Assembly: GCA_018819925.1 (NCBI GenBank)
Contig: JAHJPG010000048.1
Span: 39,641 to 103,640 of the forward strand
Reading direction: 5' to 3'
DNA length: 64,000 nt
Origin: Pseudomonadota bacterium
GTDB lineage: Bacteria > Desulfobacterota > Desulfarculia > Desulfarculales > Desulfarculaceae
Part shown: positions 25,447 through 34,478 of the stretch, one piece after another
Layout: every line of letters starts with the position of its first letter
Numbering within the stretch: position 1 is the first letter of the stretch
Position numbers and translations under genes: made by a program
Notes under the pieces: generated by a model
Database searches by the model: none
Told to the model about the DNA's origin: nothing
The model's input: only the letters and a program-made list of their open reading frames with translations

Positions 25447-26313
25447 CTAGTACCGGCTGCGCAGGCCCATGCGGGCGGCTGGTCCGCCGGCCCGGCTCAA
25501 CGCCACTTCCAAAATCTCCTGGTCCTGTTCCTTCTTTATCAACGCGCCGGCGAAGGGCAGTTCCTTGGCTATCTTGTCCGGGCTCATGCCTCCGGCCACC
25601 AGGGCCTGGATCCAGTCCAGCAGCTCACTGGTGGAGGGCTTTTTGCGGAAGCCCTCGATCTGGCGCAGCCAGTAGAAGCGCTTGAGCACCTCCTTGAGCA
25701 GCTTCTCGGCCAGACCGGGGAAGTGTACCCCAACGATGCGGCGCATCAGTTCCTCGTCGGGGAACTCGATGTAGTGGAACACGCAGCGCCGCAAAAAGGC
25801 GTCGGGCAGTTCCTTTTCCGAGTTGGAGGTGATGAGCACGATGGGCCGGTCGGCCGCCTTTATGGTCTCGTCGGTTTCGGGGATGTGGAAGCTCATCTCG
25901 TCGAGTTCGTTGAGCAGGTCGTTGGGGAACTCGATGTCGGCCTTGTCAACCTCGTCGATCAACAAAACCACGTCATGGGCATCGGTGAAGGCCCGGCCCA
26001 GTTGGCCCAGATGGATGTATAGCTTGATGTCGCTGACGTCGCCGGTGCCGAAGCGCGAGTCGTTGAGCCGCTGCACCGTGTCGTACACGTACAGGCCGTC
26101 CTGGGCCTTGGTGCTGGACTTGACGTTCCAAACGATGAGTTTTTTGCCCAATCCCCGGGCGATGTTGTGGGCCAGCAGGGTCTTGCCGGTGCCCGGCTCG
26201 CCCTTGACCAGCAGGGGACGGCCCAGGGCTATGGACACGTTGACCACGTCCTTGAGTTCCGGGGAGACGATGTATTTGTCGGTGCCGGTGAAACGGTCGA
26301 AGTCGGCGGGCAT
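25447..26313 (-). CDS. MoxR-family AAA+ ATPase
   Basis: 288 residues with Walker A GEPGTGKT, Walker B VVLLIDEVDKAD, sensor-1 VLITSNSEKELPDAFLRR and a helical lid. MoxR ATPases remodel client complexes together with VWA proteins, here the product of 23665-24837. ATG 26313 is chosen because AAGGAG precedes it by five bases; the longer frame to 26385 adds a Pro-rich tail with no homology. It is the first gene of its operon and is divergent from the symporter genes. Confidence 0.92.
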   Translation of the reverse strand: MPADFDRFTGTDKYIVSPELKDVVNVSIALGRPLLVKGEPGTGKTLLAHNIARGLGKKLIVWNVKSSTKAQDGLYVYDTVQRLNDSRFGTGDVSDIKLYIHLGQLGRAFTDAHDVVLLIDEVDKADIEFPNDLLNELDEMSFHIPETDETIKAADRPIVLITSNSEKELPDAFLRRCVFHYIEFPDEELMRRIVGVHFPGLAEKLLKEVLKRFYWLRQIEGFRKKPSTSELLDWIQALVAGGMSPDKIAKELPFAGALIKKEQDQEILEVALSRAGGPAARMGLRSRY

Positions 26314-26391
26314 CTGGACTCCTTGTCCTTGCGCTGGCGGTTGAAACCAAGGCCGCGCTCCCCCGCTTACCGGCGGGTGCGCCACCCCAAG

Positions 26392-26440
26392 TAGCTACAA
26401 TGTAACACGTTTGGAGCCATAATCAAGGGCTGGCTGATTC
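26392..26440 (-). promoter_or_regulatory. candidate leftward promoter of the moxR operon with operator-like element
   Basis: On the minus strand: -35 TTGATT, 16-bp spacer, -10 TACATT. The -10 lies inside TACATTGTAGCT (26393-26404), which recurs in inverted orientation at 26508-26519 by the divergent promoter. Confidence 0.5.
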
Positions 26441-26472
26441 ACACCCCAGGCGGGCCACCGCCGTGTTGTTTC

Positions 26473-26519
26473 TTGACTTTGCGCTGCCAGCCTCCGTATA
26501 GTGTGACTACATTGTAGCT
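26473..26519 (+). promoter_or_regulatory. rightward sigma-70 promoter for the symporter genes with operator-like element
   Basis: -35 TTGACT (26473-26478), 18-bp spacer, -10 TATAGT (26497-26502), each five of six consensus bases. TACATTGTAGCT follows at 26508-26519, at the expected transcription start, and is the exact reverse complement of AGCTACAATGTA at 26393-26404. Confidence 0.6.
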
Positions 26520-26621
26520 GCCGGCAAGACAGCCCAACCCCTTATCAAGGTTGTAGGTTTGGCCGTCGCCGGCAACCGCCGTTCCGGGGGCTCCCCTCCC
26601 CCGCCGAGTTGGAGGAATATC

Positions 26622-26786
26622 TTGCTAGGCATCGCGAGTCCCGAGTTGGCCCTGGCTTACGTGTTATGCATCGCGGCGTCGGTTCTGTGCATAATCTACG
26701 GCATCATCAAGTGGAACGACAGCGGGCCGCTGACCGAGGAACTCCGGGACCTGGACCAGTGGGCCCCCGAGCACAAGGGCGAATAA
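26622..26786 (+). CDS. symporter small accessory protein
   Basis: 54-residue single-span membrane peptide: LGIASPELALAYVLCIAASV, then LCIIYGIIKWNDSG and an acidic tail. The pattern of an N-terminal P-E, one helix and CxxYGxxxWN fits the small accessory subunits encoded before sodium:solute symporters. TTG 26622 is preferred because GGAGGA lies six bases upstream; the longer frame from 26559 adds a Pro/Ser-rich stretch overlapping the leader. The symporter gene follows 57 bp downstream. Confidence 0.82.
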   Translation: MLGIASPELALAYVLCIAASVLCIIYGIIKWNDSGPLTEELRDLDQWAPEHKGE

Positions 26787-26843
26787 CACCGGCCGCGCCG
26801 CCGATCCTGGACGGCGCATCACAATAGCGGGCAAGGAGGCAAG

Positions 26844-28442
26844 ATGACCGTCAAGATCATTCTGGCGCTGGTGTATCTGGCCGTGGTCTTCTACCTGGGT
26901 TACAAGGGTTGGCGCGAAACCCGCCAGGCCAGCGACTATCTGCTGGCCGGCCGCCAGATGAACCCCTATGTCATGGCCATGAGTTACGGAGCCACCTTCA
27001 TCTCCACCTCGGCCATCATCGGCTTCGGCGGAGCGGCGGCCCTGTTCGGCTTTCCCTTGCTTTGGCTCACCTTCCTCAACATCTTCGTGGGCATCTTCAT
27101 CGCCATGGTGTTTTTCGGAAGACGCACCCGGCGCATGGGGGTGGCCCTGGACTCCCACACCTTCCCCGAGCTTTTGGGGCAGCGTTACCAGTCGCGCTTT
27201 ATTCAGGGCTTTTCAGGGGTGGTGGTCTTCTTGTTCATCCCGGTCTACGCCGCAGCGGTGCTCATCGGCATAAGCCGCATGCTGGAAGTGGGCCTGGGCA
27301 TCAACTACTATGTGGCCCTTTTGGGCTTCGTGGCCATATTGGCCATCTACGTCATCACCGGAGGGCTGAAAGCGGTCATGTACACCGACGCCTTCCAAGG
27401 CAGCCTCATGCTGGTGATGATGGTGATCCTGATCGTCTTCACCTACTCCACCCTGGGCGGGGTCACCGAGGCCCACCAGGCGCTGACCGACCTGGCGCCC
27501 CAGATGCCGGCCAATCTGAAGGCCGGGGGCATGCTGGGCTGGACCCAGGGGGCCAAGCCCTTCACGCCGCTGTGGCTGGTGATCTACACCACCATCATCT
27601 ACGGCGTGGGCATCGGGGTGTTGGCCCAGCCCCAGTTGGCGGTGCGCTACATGACCGTGGCCAGCGACCGCCAACTCAACCGGGCGGTTCTCTTCGGCGG
27701 CATCTTCATCGTGCTCATGACCGGCGTGGCCTTTGTGGTGGGCGCCCTGAGCAACGTGGTGTTCTTCCGCGCCCTGGGCAAGATTTCGGTGGCCGTGGCC
27801 GGGGGCAACATAGACAAGATCATCCCTCTGTACGTCACCAAAGTCATGCCCAATTGGTTTGAGATACTCTTCCTCCTGGCCATGTTCGCCGCGGCCATGA
27901 GCACCCTTTCCAGCCAATTCCACGTGGGCGGCACCAGCCTGGGCCGCGACTTTTACGAAAAAGGCCTGGGGGCCGGCGGGCGCAGCGAGCTGCGCATGAC
28001 CCGCATGGGCGTGGGCATAACCATCCTGGTAACCCTGGTGTGGGGGCTCTTGTTGCCGCCGTCCATCATCGCCTTGGCCACGGCCTTCTTCTTTGGGCTC
28101 TGCGCGGCCAGTTTCTTGCCGGCCTACTTCCTGGGCCTGTACTGGAAGGGCATGACCAAGCTGGGGGCCGTGGTATCCATCGTGGGCGGTTTTGTCACCA
28201 GCTTCTTCTTCCTGTTGTTCGTGCACACCAAGGAATCTGCGGCCATCGGCCTGTGCAAGGCGGTGTTCGGCGTGGACAGCCTGGCCCAGAGCGCCGCCCA
28301 GGGCTCGGCCGCCTGGCTCCTGCAGTTCACCGACCCCAACGTCATCGCCCTGCCCGTATCGCTAATCCTCGCGGTGGTGGTGAGCTGGGCCACCCCCAAG
28401 ATGGAGCAAGAGCACTTGCGGCTTTGCTGGCGAAACCTTTAG
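26844..28442 (+). CDS. sodium:solute symporter (SSF family)
   Basis: 532 residues with about 13 membrane helices in the SSF/LeuT fold. Family blocks include ASDYLLAGRQMNPYVMAMSY, ATFISTSAIIGFGGAAALFG, the helix 5-6 region YVITGGLKAVMYTDAFQG, and MFAAAMSTLSSQFHVGGTSL with Ser/Thr residues of the sodium site. It imports an organic solute with sodium; the substrate is not readable from sequence (monocarboxylates and proline-like solutes are both known in the family). GCAAGGAGGCAAG precedes the ATG. A terminator follows at 28461. Confidence 0.93.
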   Translation: MTVKIILALVYLAVVFYLGYKGWRETRQASDYLLAGRQMNPYVMAMSYGATFISTSAIIGFGGAAALFGFPLLWLTFLNIFVGIFIAMVFFGRRTRRMGVALDSHTFPELLGQRYQSRFIQGFSGVVVFLFIPVYAAAVLIGISRMLEVGLGINYYVALLGFVAILAIYVITGGLKAVMYTDAFQGSLMLVMMVILIVFTYSTLGGVTEAHQALTDLAPQMPANLKAGGMLGWTQGAKPFTPLWLVIYTTIIYGVGIGVLAQPQLAVRYMTVASDRQLNRAVLFGGIFIVLMTGVAFVVGALSNVVFFRALGKISVAVAGGNIDKIIPLYVTKVMPNWFEILFLLAMFAAAMSTLSSQFHVGGTSLGRDFYEKGLGAGGRSELRMTRMGVGITILVTLVWGLLLPPSIIALATAFFFGLCAASFLPAYFLGLYWKGMTKLGAVVSIVGGFVTSFFFLLFVHTKESAAIGLCKAVFGVDSLAQSAAQGSAAWLLQFTDPNVIALPVSLILAVVVSWATPKMEQEHLRLCWRNL

Positions 28443-28460
28443 AATAGAGCGGATGTTTCG

Positions 28461-28503
28461 CCGGGCGCCGGCTGGGCCGGCGTCCGGCTCTTCTCTTTTA
28501 TTC
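28461..28503 (+). terminator. intrinsic terminator after the symporter gene
   Basis: 11-bp stem CCGGGCGCCGG / CCGGCGTCCGG (one G-U pair), 5-base loop, then a T-rich tail CTCTTCTCTTTTATT. It lies about 20 bp after the symporter stop. Confidence 0.85.
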
Positions 28504-28518
28504 CGGGGGTGCAGATAA

Positions 28519-29424
28519 ATGGCCGAGCATACCAGCGAACCAAATGTCAAATTGGATATCGGGCAGTCCTCCTCACCCAAACCCGCCCCCCCGGGCCCAT
28601 CCCGCTGGCCCTGGCTCCTGGCCTTGGCGGTGATCTTGGCCGCCGTCGCGGCGCTGTACGTCTATTGGGGTGACATCTCTCCCCAAAGCGCCACCCAACT
28701 CAAGCCTTCCCCCGCCACCCCGCAAAAAGCCGGGCAAGATCAAAAAGCCGGCGTGCCCAGCCCCAGCCGGCACGGCGAGGTGATCAAGGTTGACGGCAGC
28801 CAGCAGGGCGAGCAGGACCAGCGCAAGAAGCCCTTTGGCCTGGACAAATCGGTGGACGCGGTGGCCCGCAGCGACGAGAGCATCCAGGTGGGGCAAAAGA
28901 AAGTCCCCGTGGAGGAGCTGGAGCGCAAGCTGGTGGTGGAGCAGCGCGGCGAGGTGCGCGAAAAGTCTCTCCAGGGCCAAAAGGTCAGCGCCTGGGGGGT
29001 GCATGTGGTGCGCCCGGGTGAAAACCTCTGGGGCATCCACTACCACCTGCTCAGGGAATACCTGGCCGGCCGGGGGGTGCAGCTGCCGGCCAGGGCCGAC
29101 CAACCCCAGCCCAAGGGCTATTCCACCGGCGTGGGCAAAATCCTCAAGTTCGCAGAGCACATGGTGGGTGTCTACAACCTGCGCACCGGCCATATGAGCA
29201 AAAACCTCAATCTGTTGGAGCCCGGCCAAAAAGTTGTGGTGTTCAACCTGAGTGAAATATTCGCCCAACTGGACAAGGTGAATCCCCACGAGATCAACGG
29301 GATCATGTACGACGGCCGGGTGCTCTTTTTCCCCAAGCCGGAGCAGCGCGACGTGACCACCAAGGAAATGGCTCCCCCGGGCAAGACCCCGTCCCAGTCT
29401 TCATCCCTGCCGGAGAAAAAATAG
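28519..29424 (+). CDS. single-span membrane protein with LysM-like extracytoplasmic domain
   Basis: 301 residues. After a short cytoplasmic tail rich in Pro, one membrane helix (WLLALAVILAAVAALYVYW, residues about 32-50) leads to a long hydrophilic Gln/Lys/Pro linker. A C-terminal domain then begins VHVVRPGENLWGIHYHLL. V-x-P-G-E-N-L-W-x-I is the start of a LysM peptidoglycan-binding repeat; the insertion before the second half makes it a divergent LysM. The tail is Pro/Ser-rich. It precedes the deacetylase-like gene by two bases, so they may be co-transcribed. A cell-envelope role is inferred. Confidence 0.65.
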   Translation: MAEHTSEPNVKLDIGQSSSPKPAPPGPSRWPWLLALAVILAAVAALYVYWGDISPQSATQLKPSPATPQKAGQDQKAGVPSPSRHGEVIKVDGSQQGEQDQRKKPFGLDKSVDAVARSDESIQVGQKKVPVEELERKLVVEQRGEVREKSLQGQKVSAWGVHVVRPGENLWGIHYHLLREYLAGRGVQLPARADQPQPKGYSTGVGKILKFAEHMVGVYNLRTGHMSKNLNLLEPGQKVVVFNLSEIFAQLDKVNPHEINGIMYDGRVLFFPKPEQRDVTTKEMAPPGKTPSQSSSLPEKK

Positions 29425-29426
29425 CC

Positions 29427-30461
29427 ATGACCGTGGGGGTAGTGCGCGACCCTATCTTCCAAGAGCATGACACCGGCCCTTATCACTGCGAGGTGGGCAG
29501 CCGCTTGGCGGCCATAGACGAGGCCATAGTCCAGTGGGAGGGCCATGGGGCCTTGGACATGCTGCCCCTGCGCCCGGCCAGCGAAGAAGAACTGGCCCGG
29601 GTGCATCAGGCCAGTCACTTGCGCCGGGTGGCTGGCACCGCCGGACGCAACACCAGCCTGGACCCGGACACGGTGTGTTCGCCCCGCTCCTGCGAGGTGG
29701 CCCTTCTGGCCGCCGGCAGCCTCATCGGCCTTTGCGACGCGGCCTTGTCCGGCGAGGTCGATCACGGCTTCGCCCTGGTGCGGCCGCCGGGACACCACGC
29801 CACCTCCACCCAAGCCATGGGTTTTTGCCTGTTCAACAACGTGGCCGCCGCTGCCGCTCACCTTATGCTCAAGCGGGGCCTGGAGCGGGTTCTGGTGGTG
29901 GACTGGGACGTTCACCACGGTAACGGCACCGAGGACATCTTTTACTCCGAGTCGCGGGTGCTGTATTTCTCCACCCACCAATCGCCCCTTTACCCCGGCA
30001 CCGGCCAAGTGGGCGCGGTGGGCCACGGCTCGGCCAAGGGCCGCACCATCAACGTGCCTTTGATCCCAGGCCGGGGGGACGTGGAGCAGCTGCAGGCCTT
30101 CGAACACATCCTTTTGCCTGTGGCCCGCCAGTTCCGGCCCCAGTTCATCCTGGTTTCCGCCGGCTTCGACGCCCACCGGGAAGACCCCCTGGGCAGCATG
30201 ATGGTAAGCGCCGCCGGTTACGCCGCCCTCACCCAGCGCCTGGTGGAAATCAGCCAGGAGTTTTGTCCCGGCCGGGTGGTGGCCGCACTGGAAGGCGGCT
30301 ACAACCAGGCCGCCCTGGGCCGCTCGGTGGTAGCGGTTTTGGGAGCCCTGGCCGGCCAACGCCGGGAAGACCAGCTCATGGCCGTGGCCTCTGACACCGA
30401 AACCATCGCCGAGGTTGCCAAGGCCCGGGAGGTGGCGGGCCGTTTCTGGGATCTGCCCTAG
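29427..30461 (+). CDS. histone deacetylase-family amidohydrolase
   Basis: 344-residue zinc hydrolase of the arginase/HDAC fold. It has the diagnostic RPPGHHA (paired catalytic His), FCLFNNVAAAA, VVDWDVHHGNGTEDIFY (zinc-binding Asp and His), STHQSPLYPGTG, and SAGFDAHREDPLG with the second zinc Asp. Bacterial members act on acetylated polyamines, acetoin-utilisation enzymes or other acyl amides; substrate is open. It starts two bases after the preceding stop. Confidence 0.93.
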   Translation: MTVGVVRDPIFQEHDTGPYHCEVGSRLAAIDEAIVQWEGHGALDMLPLRPASEEELARVHQASHLRRVAGTAGRNTSLDPDTVCSPRSCEVALLAAGSLIGLCDAALSGEVDHGFALVRPPGHHATSTQAMGFCLFNNVAAAAAHLMLKRGLERVLVVDWDVHHGNGTEDIFYSESRVLYFSTHQSPLYPGTGQVGAVGHGSAKGRTINVPLIPGRGDVEQLQAFEHILLPVARQFRPQFILVSAGFDAHREDPLGSMMVSAAGYAALTQRLVEISQEFCPGRVVAALEGGYNQAALGRSVVAVLGALAGQRREDQLMAVASDTETIAEVAKAREVAGRFWDLP

Positions 30462-30569
30462 CCCCAAACCGGCTTTCCACCATCCATCCCGCCCATAATG
30501 GCCTTCCCCTGCTTGTCCCCATGGCCCACCCGTGATAAAAAACCACCTAGCCCAATTTGGAGACAGGTA

Positions 30570-30854
30570 ATGAAAATCAGCCCTTCGGAGGTGGCCCACG
30601 TGGCCGTCCTGGCCCGACTCAGACTCAGCGAAGAAATGAGCCAGAAGCTCACCGGGCAGCTCAACGACATCCTGACGGCCATGGACAAGCTGGCCGAACT
30701 GGACACCAGCGGGGTGCCCGGCACCAACCATGCCCTGGAGCTGAATGGGGCCATGCGCCCGGACCAAGCCCGTCCCTGCCTGGGGCACGGCCAGGCCCTG
30801 GCCAACGCGCCCGACAGCGACGGCCAGAGCTTCATCGTGCCCCGGGTCATCTAA
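30570..30854 (+). CDS. gatC: aspartyl/glutamyl-tRNA amidotransferase subunit C
   Basis: 94-residue GatC, the small stabilising subunit of the GatCAB amidotransferase that converts misacylated Glu-tRNAGln or Asp-tRNAAsn. Typical pattern: [20 protein letters not shown], then [20 protein letters not shown] and a Pro-rich end with FIVPRVI. ATG 30570 gives the standard N-terminus; the longer frame is non-homologous. gatA follows at once, whereas gatB is not in this window. Confidence 0.95.
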   Translation: MKISPSEVAHVAVLARLRLSEEMSQKLTGQLNDILTAMDKLAELDTSGVPGTNHALELNGAMRPDQARPCLGHGQALANAPDSDGQSFIVPRVI

Positions 30855-30864
30855 GGAGGCCGTG

Positions 30865-32325
30865 GTGGAACTGCACCAACTTACGCTCACCCAGGCGGTG
30901 GAGCTACTGGCCAAGGGCGAAGTCTCCAGCCTGGAGCTGACCCAGGCCCTGATAGGGCGCATCGAGGACACCGAGCCCCGGGTCAACGCCTACCTGACGC
31001 TCACCCCGGAGATGGCCCTGGACCAGGCCAAGGCCGCGGACCAGGCCCGCGCCCAGGGGCAAGCCGGCCCCCTGGCCGGGGTGCCCGCCGGGCTCAAGGA
31101 CGTGCTTTGCACCGCCGGGGTGCGCACCACCTGCGGCAGCAAGATCCTGGAAAATTTCGTGCCCCCCTTTGACGCATTTTTGGTGAGCAGGCTGAAGGAC
31201 GCGGGCATGGTGCTTTTGGGCAAGCACAACATGGACGAGTTCGCCATGGGCTCATCCACCGAGAACTCCGGCTTCGGCCCCAGCCACAACCCCTGGGACC
31301 TGGGCGCCATCCCCGGCGGCTCCTCCGGGGGCACCGCCGCCAGCGTGGCTGCGGGCAGCAGCATCTTCTCGGTAGGCACCGACACCGGCGGCTCCATCCG
31401 CCAACCGGCCAGCCACTGCGGAGTGGTGGGTCTCAAGCCCACCTATGGCCGGGTAAGCCGCTTCGGCTTGGTGGCCTTCGCCTCCAGCCTGGACCAGGCC
31501 GGGCCCATAACCCGCACCGTGGCCGACGCGGCCCTGGTGCTCTCGGTCATCGCCGGGCACGACCCGGCAGACTCCACCTGCGCCCCCCGCCCGGTGCCCG
31601 ACTACGCCGCCTCCCTGGAGCGAGGGGTCAAGGGCCTTAAGCTGGGGGCGCCCCGGGAGTTTTTCGTGGAAGGCCTGGACCCCGAGGTTGAGGCCACGGT
31701 CAAAAAGGCCATGTCCGTGCTGGAGGGGATGGGGGCGGAACTGGTGGAGGTGAGCCTGCCCCACACCGAATACGCCCTGCCGGTGTACTACATCATCGCT
31801 CCGGCCGAGGCCTCCTCCAACCTGGCCCGCTACGACGGGGTGAAGTACGGCCTGAGCGTGCGCGCCGAGGACGGCGGGCTCATGGACATGTACCTGGACA
31901 CCCGCAGCCAGGGCTTCGGCCAGGAGGTGATCCGGCGGATAATGCTGGGCACCTACGCCCTGAGCGCCGGTTACTACGACGCCTATTACGGCAAGGCCGG
32001 CCAGGTGCGCACCCTCATCCGGCGCGACTTCGAGGCGGTGTTTGAAAAAGTTGACGCCCTCTTGGGACCGGTGACCCCCACCCCGGCCTTCGACCTGGGC
32101 CAAAAGGTGGACGATCCCCTGCAGATGTACCTGAGCGACGTATTTACTCTGTCCACCAACCTGGCCGGATTGCCGGGGATGAGCATCCCCGCCGGCTTCT
32201 CCCGGGCAGGGCGTCCCATCGGCCTACAGATAATCGGGCCCCATTTCGCCGAGGAGACGCTGTTCGCGGTGGGCCACGCCTATCAACTGGCCACGGAGCA
32301 CCACCTCCGTCAGCCGCCCCTGTAG
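30865..32325 (+). CDS. gatA: aspartyl/glutamyl-tRNA amidotransferase subunit A
   Basis: 486-residue amidase-signature enzyme that releases ammonia from glutamine for tRNA-dependent amidation. The Ser-cisSer-Lys triad is visible: [10 protein letters not shown] (Lys), [18 protein letters not shown] (first Ser) and [12 protein letters not shown] (nucleophilic Ser). GTG 30865 is chosen because TAAGGAGG lies five bases upstream; the adjacent GTG at 30862 is too close and the longer frame overlaps gatC. Confidence 0.96.
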   Translation: MELHQLTLTQAVELLAKGEVSSLELTQALIGRIEDTEPRVNAYLTLTPEMALDQAKAADQARAQGQAGPLAGVPAGLKDVLCTAGVRTTCGSKILENFVPPFDAFLVSRLKDAGMVLLGKHNMDEFAMGSSTENSGFGPSHNPWDLGAIPGGSSGGTAASVAAGSSIFSVGTDTGGSIRQPASHCGVVGLKPTYGRVSRFGLVAFASSLDQAGPITRTVADAALVLSVIAGHDPADSTCAPRPVPDYAASLERGVKGLKLGAPREFFVEGLDPEVEATVKKAMSVLEGMGAELVEVSLPHTEYALPVYYIIAPAEASSNLARYDGVKYGLSVRAEDGGLMDMYLDTRSQGFGQEVIRRIMLGTYALSAGYYDAYYGKAGQVRTLIRRDFEAVFEKVDALLGPVTPTPAFDLGQKVDDPLQMYLSDVFTLSTNLAGLPGMSIPAGFSRAGRPIGLQIIGPHFAEETLFAVGHAYQLATEHHLRQPPL

Positions 32326-32334
32326 AGGGCCCTC

Positions 32335-33030
32335 GTGGACCCCCTGGACAGCCGAGCCTTCTACGACCGGGTGGCCGGGGTCTACGATCAACGCTACGCC
32401 TACCATCCCGCCATCGGCGCCCGGCAGGCGTTGTGGCTGTCCCAAATGTTCACCCCGGGCACGGTGCTGGACCTGGGCTGCGGCACCGGCCGTATGCTGG
32501 GCCCCCTGGCCCAGGCCGGCTTCCGGCCGGTGGGTCTGGACTGCTCCAGGGCCATGCTGGCCCGGGCGCGGCGCAAGGGCCCCTCGCGCCTGGTCCTGGC
32601 CGACGCACGCCACGGCCTGCCCTTTGCCAGCGCCAGCCTGGAGTTGGTCATCAGCCTGCACGCCACCCTTGTTCACTTCGCCGGCCCCGGAGAACTGGAG
32701 GGCCTTTTGAGCGAGGCGGGCCGGGTGCTGGCCCCGGGCGGAGCCCTGGTGGCCGAGCTGCCCCATCCGGCCACTTATCCGTCCGAGACGATGCCCGGGG
32801 CCTGGCGGGAATATCAGCCGGGCATGAGTTGCCGCGCCGCCGGGCCGGGCCTGGAAGAGATACGTCTGGAGCAGGAAGGCGGCCTATGCACCCTCATCAG
32901 GGTGCTGCGCATCGGAGACATTGAAAAGCTTTTTCGCGGCTGGCGGCGGGTGGAGATGCATCCCGGCTTCCGGGGCGGACGCTTCCGGCCCGAGAGGGGC
33001 GAGTTGGTGGTGGTGGTGGCGTGGAAGTAA
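32335..33030 (+). CDS. class I SAM-dependent methyltransferase
   Basis: 231 residues. Motif I is TVLDLGCGTGRMLGPLAQAG; then VGLDCSRAMLARAR (acidic residue binding the ribose of SAM), DARHGLPFASASLELVIS and a conserved LAPGGALVAELPHP strand, the Methyltransf_11/25 pattern. The substrate is unknown. GTG 32335 follows gatA by nine bases with a GAGGG site, so it is probably in the gatCA transcript. Confidence 0.82.
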   Translation: MDPLDSRAFYDRVAGVYDQRYAYHPAIGARQALWLSQMFTPGTVLDLGCGTGRMLGPLAQAGFRPVGLDCSRAMLARARRKGPSRLVLADARHGLPFASASLELVISLHATLVHFAGPGELEGLLSEAGRVLAPGGALVAELPHPATYPSETMPGAWREYQPGMSCRAAGPGLEEIRLEQEGGLCTLIRVLRIGDIEKLFRGWRRVEMHPGFRGGRFRPERGELVVVVAWK

Positions 33031-33081
33031 TCAACACTCTCTAGAAAATATGTATTCGATTAATCATTTGGCGATGCGATA

Positions 33082-34407
33082 CTAAATTATATTGTAACCA
33101 GGATGATGAAGTTTAAGAAAAGTGCGCTCTGCATAGAGGTCGGTCATGCCTGAAATATGATCCGCGATAACTAAATGTTCCGCACTATATTTATTCTTAT
33201 ATTCTTCATATACTTTAAAAGTATGCGGTGGTAAAAGATTAGGTTTTCCAACAAATATTTCAAACAATTTCTTGATTACCAATTCCCCCCTATAGTCCAT
33301 CATCTGGACTTCGCTATTATTATGCACTCTCGTTTTGATAAATTTTTTCATTTCCCCAAAGGCCTTCTTACCTTTATCATCAAAATCTACAAACAGTTTA
33401 TTAATCTTTTTTGGGAAAATATTTTTATAGTTTTTATCAACCCTTCTAAAAGTAGCGCCCACCATGTTTTCAACCATATAATCCTTCAACGACTTACAAA
33501 AAACTTTCCTTCTAACGGTTTGATAGTTCTCATCATTTTTATATTTTGGCTCGGGCTTCTCGATCAAATTAACTATATTTTTCACCTTACTTTGATCTCT
33601 GTGGCTCTCTTCAATCTTTTTTTTCCAGAAATCACGCGCTAGTTTATACAATGTAGTTTGAAATATTTCTGCAAACCTTACATGCCCAGCCTCCAATCCG
33701 TCTTCTAAGTCATGATAAATTTGTGCGATATCATCGGCTTGCATTGCCACCTGCCCTTCCAATGTATATGATGGCTTTTTATTCCAGTAATCCGCAAATG
33801 CAGAACCGTCAAATCTACTTATCATAGGGGGCTTGATTAGGTGGTGGTCAACCAACTCTTTTCGAACCTTGCTGTGAAATAAAACCCCTTCTAATGTCTC
33901 AAAAGTCAAGTTCTGGCTTGGCAACGTTGCTGGACCGTGTCCATCAAGCAGACAAAAATGTTGTCGTGAAAGTTTCGTACATACCCTAACTCCTTGGTGG
34001 TTATGCCTAAAACCACCCTTAAAGTTGAAATCTCCTATTAATAAATCGTCTAACTTTCTTTCGCCTGCATGGCCAAAGGGAGCATGGCCAATGTCATGAG
34101 CCAACCCTATGGCCTCACTCAGATGCGCATTTAAGCCTAATTCTGTGGCAATCAGTTCGGCAACGCGCGCCACCTCTAAAGTGTGCGTGAGTCTTGTCCG
34201 GTACCCATGCCCCTCGTGTACAACGTATACTTGAGTTTTGTGTAGGAGTCTACGAAATGCTTTGGAGCTAGCTATACGATCTCGATCTCTTTGAAACGGA
34301 TTCTTAAACGTTTCTTTCTCGAAAGGATCGGCAAACTCTCTTTCGGCGTCTTCGTTTTTTGCAGAGCAACGCCTGACCATTTCACGCTTATCTTTAACTT
34401 TATTCAT
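33082..34407 (-). CDS. dGTPase-like HD-domain deoxynucleoside triphosphate triphosphohydrolase, AT-rich
   Basis: 441 residues in the Dgt/SAMHD1-type HD superfamily. N-terminal FQRDRDRIASSKAFRRLLHK, then YRTRLTHTLEVARVAELI with the first metal His and IGLAHDIGHAPFGHAGERKL with the HD pair. It removes triphosphate from dNTPs. ATG 34407 follows a GGGGCGGGG stretch; GTG 34419 is an alternative. Base composition changes sharply: this gene and its flanks are AT-rich with many Lys, Asn and Ile codons, unlike the GC-rich genes on both sides, so horizontal acquisition is likely. Some dGTPases limit phage replication by dNTP depletion (known); that role here is only a possibility. Confidence 0.9.
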   Translation of the reverse strand: MNKVKDKREMVRRCSAKNEDAEREFADPFEKETFKNPFQRDRDRIASSKAFRRLLHKTQVYVVHEGHGYRTRLTHTLEVARVAELIATELGLNAHLSEAIGLAHDIGHAPFGHAGERKLDDLLIGDFNFKGGFRHNHQGVRVCTKLSRQHFCLLDGHGPATLPSQNLTFETLEGVLFHSKVRKELVDHHLIKPPMISRFDGSAFADYWNKKPSYTLEGQVAMQADDIAQIYHDLEDGLEAGHVRFAEIFQTTLYKLARDFWKKKIEESHRDQSKVKNIVNLIEKPEPKYKNDENYQTVRRKVFCKSLKDYMVENMVGATFRRVDKNYKNIFPKKINKLFVDFDDKGKKAFGEMKKFIKTRVHNNSEVQMMDYRGELVIKKLFEIFVGKPNLLPPHTFKVYEEYKNKYSAEHLVIADHISGMTDLYAERTFLKLHHPGYNII

Positions 34408-34437
34408 ACCCCGCCCCACGGTATTGATTATTTTGAT

Positions 34438-34467
34438 ATGCTATTTTGTATTAATTGTATGTGTCAA
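34438..34467 (-). promoter_or_regulatory. candidate promoter of the dGTPase-like gene
   Basis: Minus strand -35 TTGACA (34462-34467), 18-bp spacer, -10 TAGCAT (34438-34443), inside the AT-rich island. Confidence 0.45.
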
Positions 34468-34478
34468 CAATAAAAACC

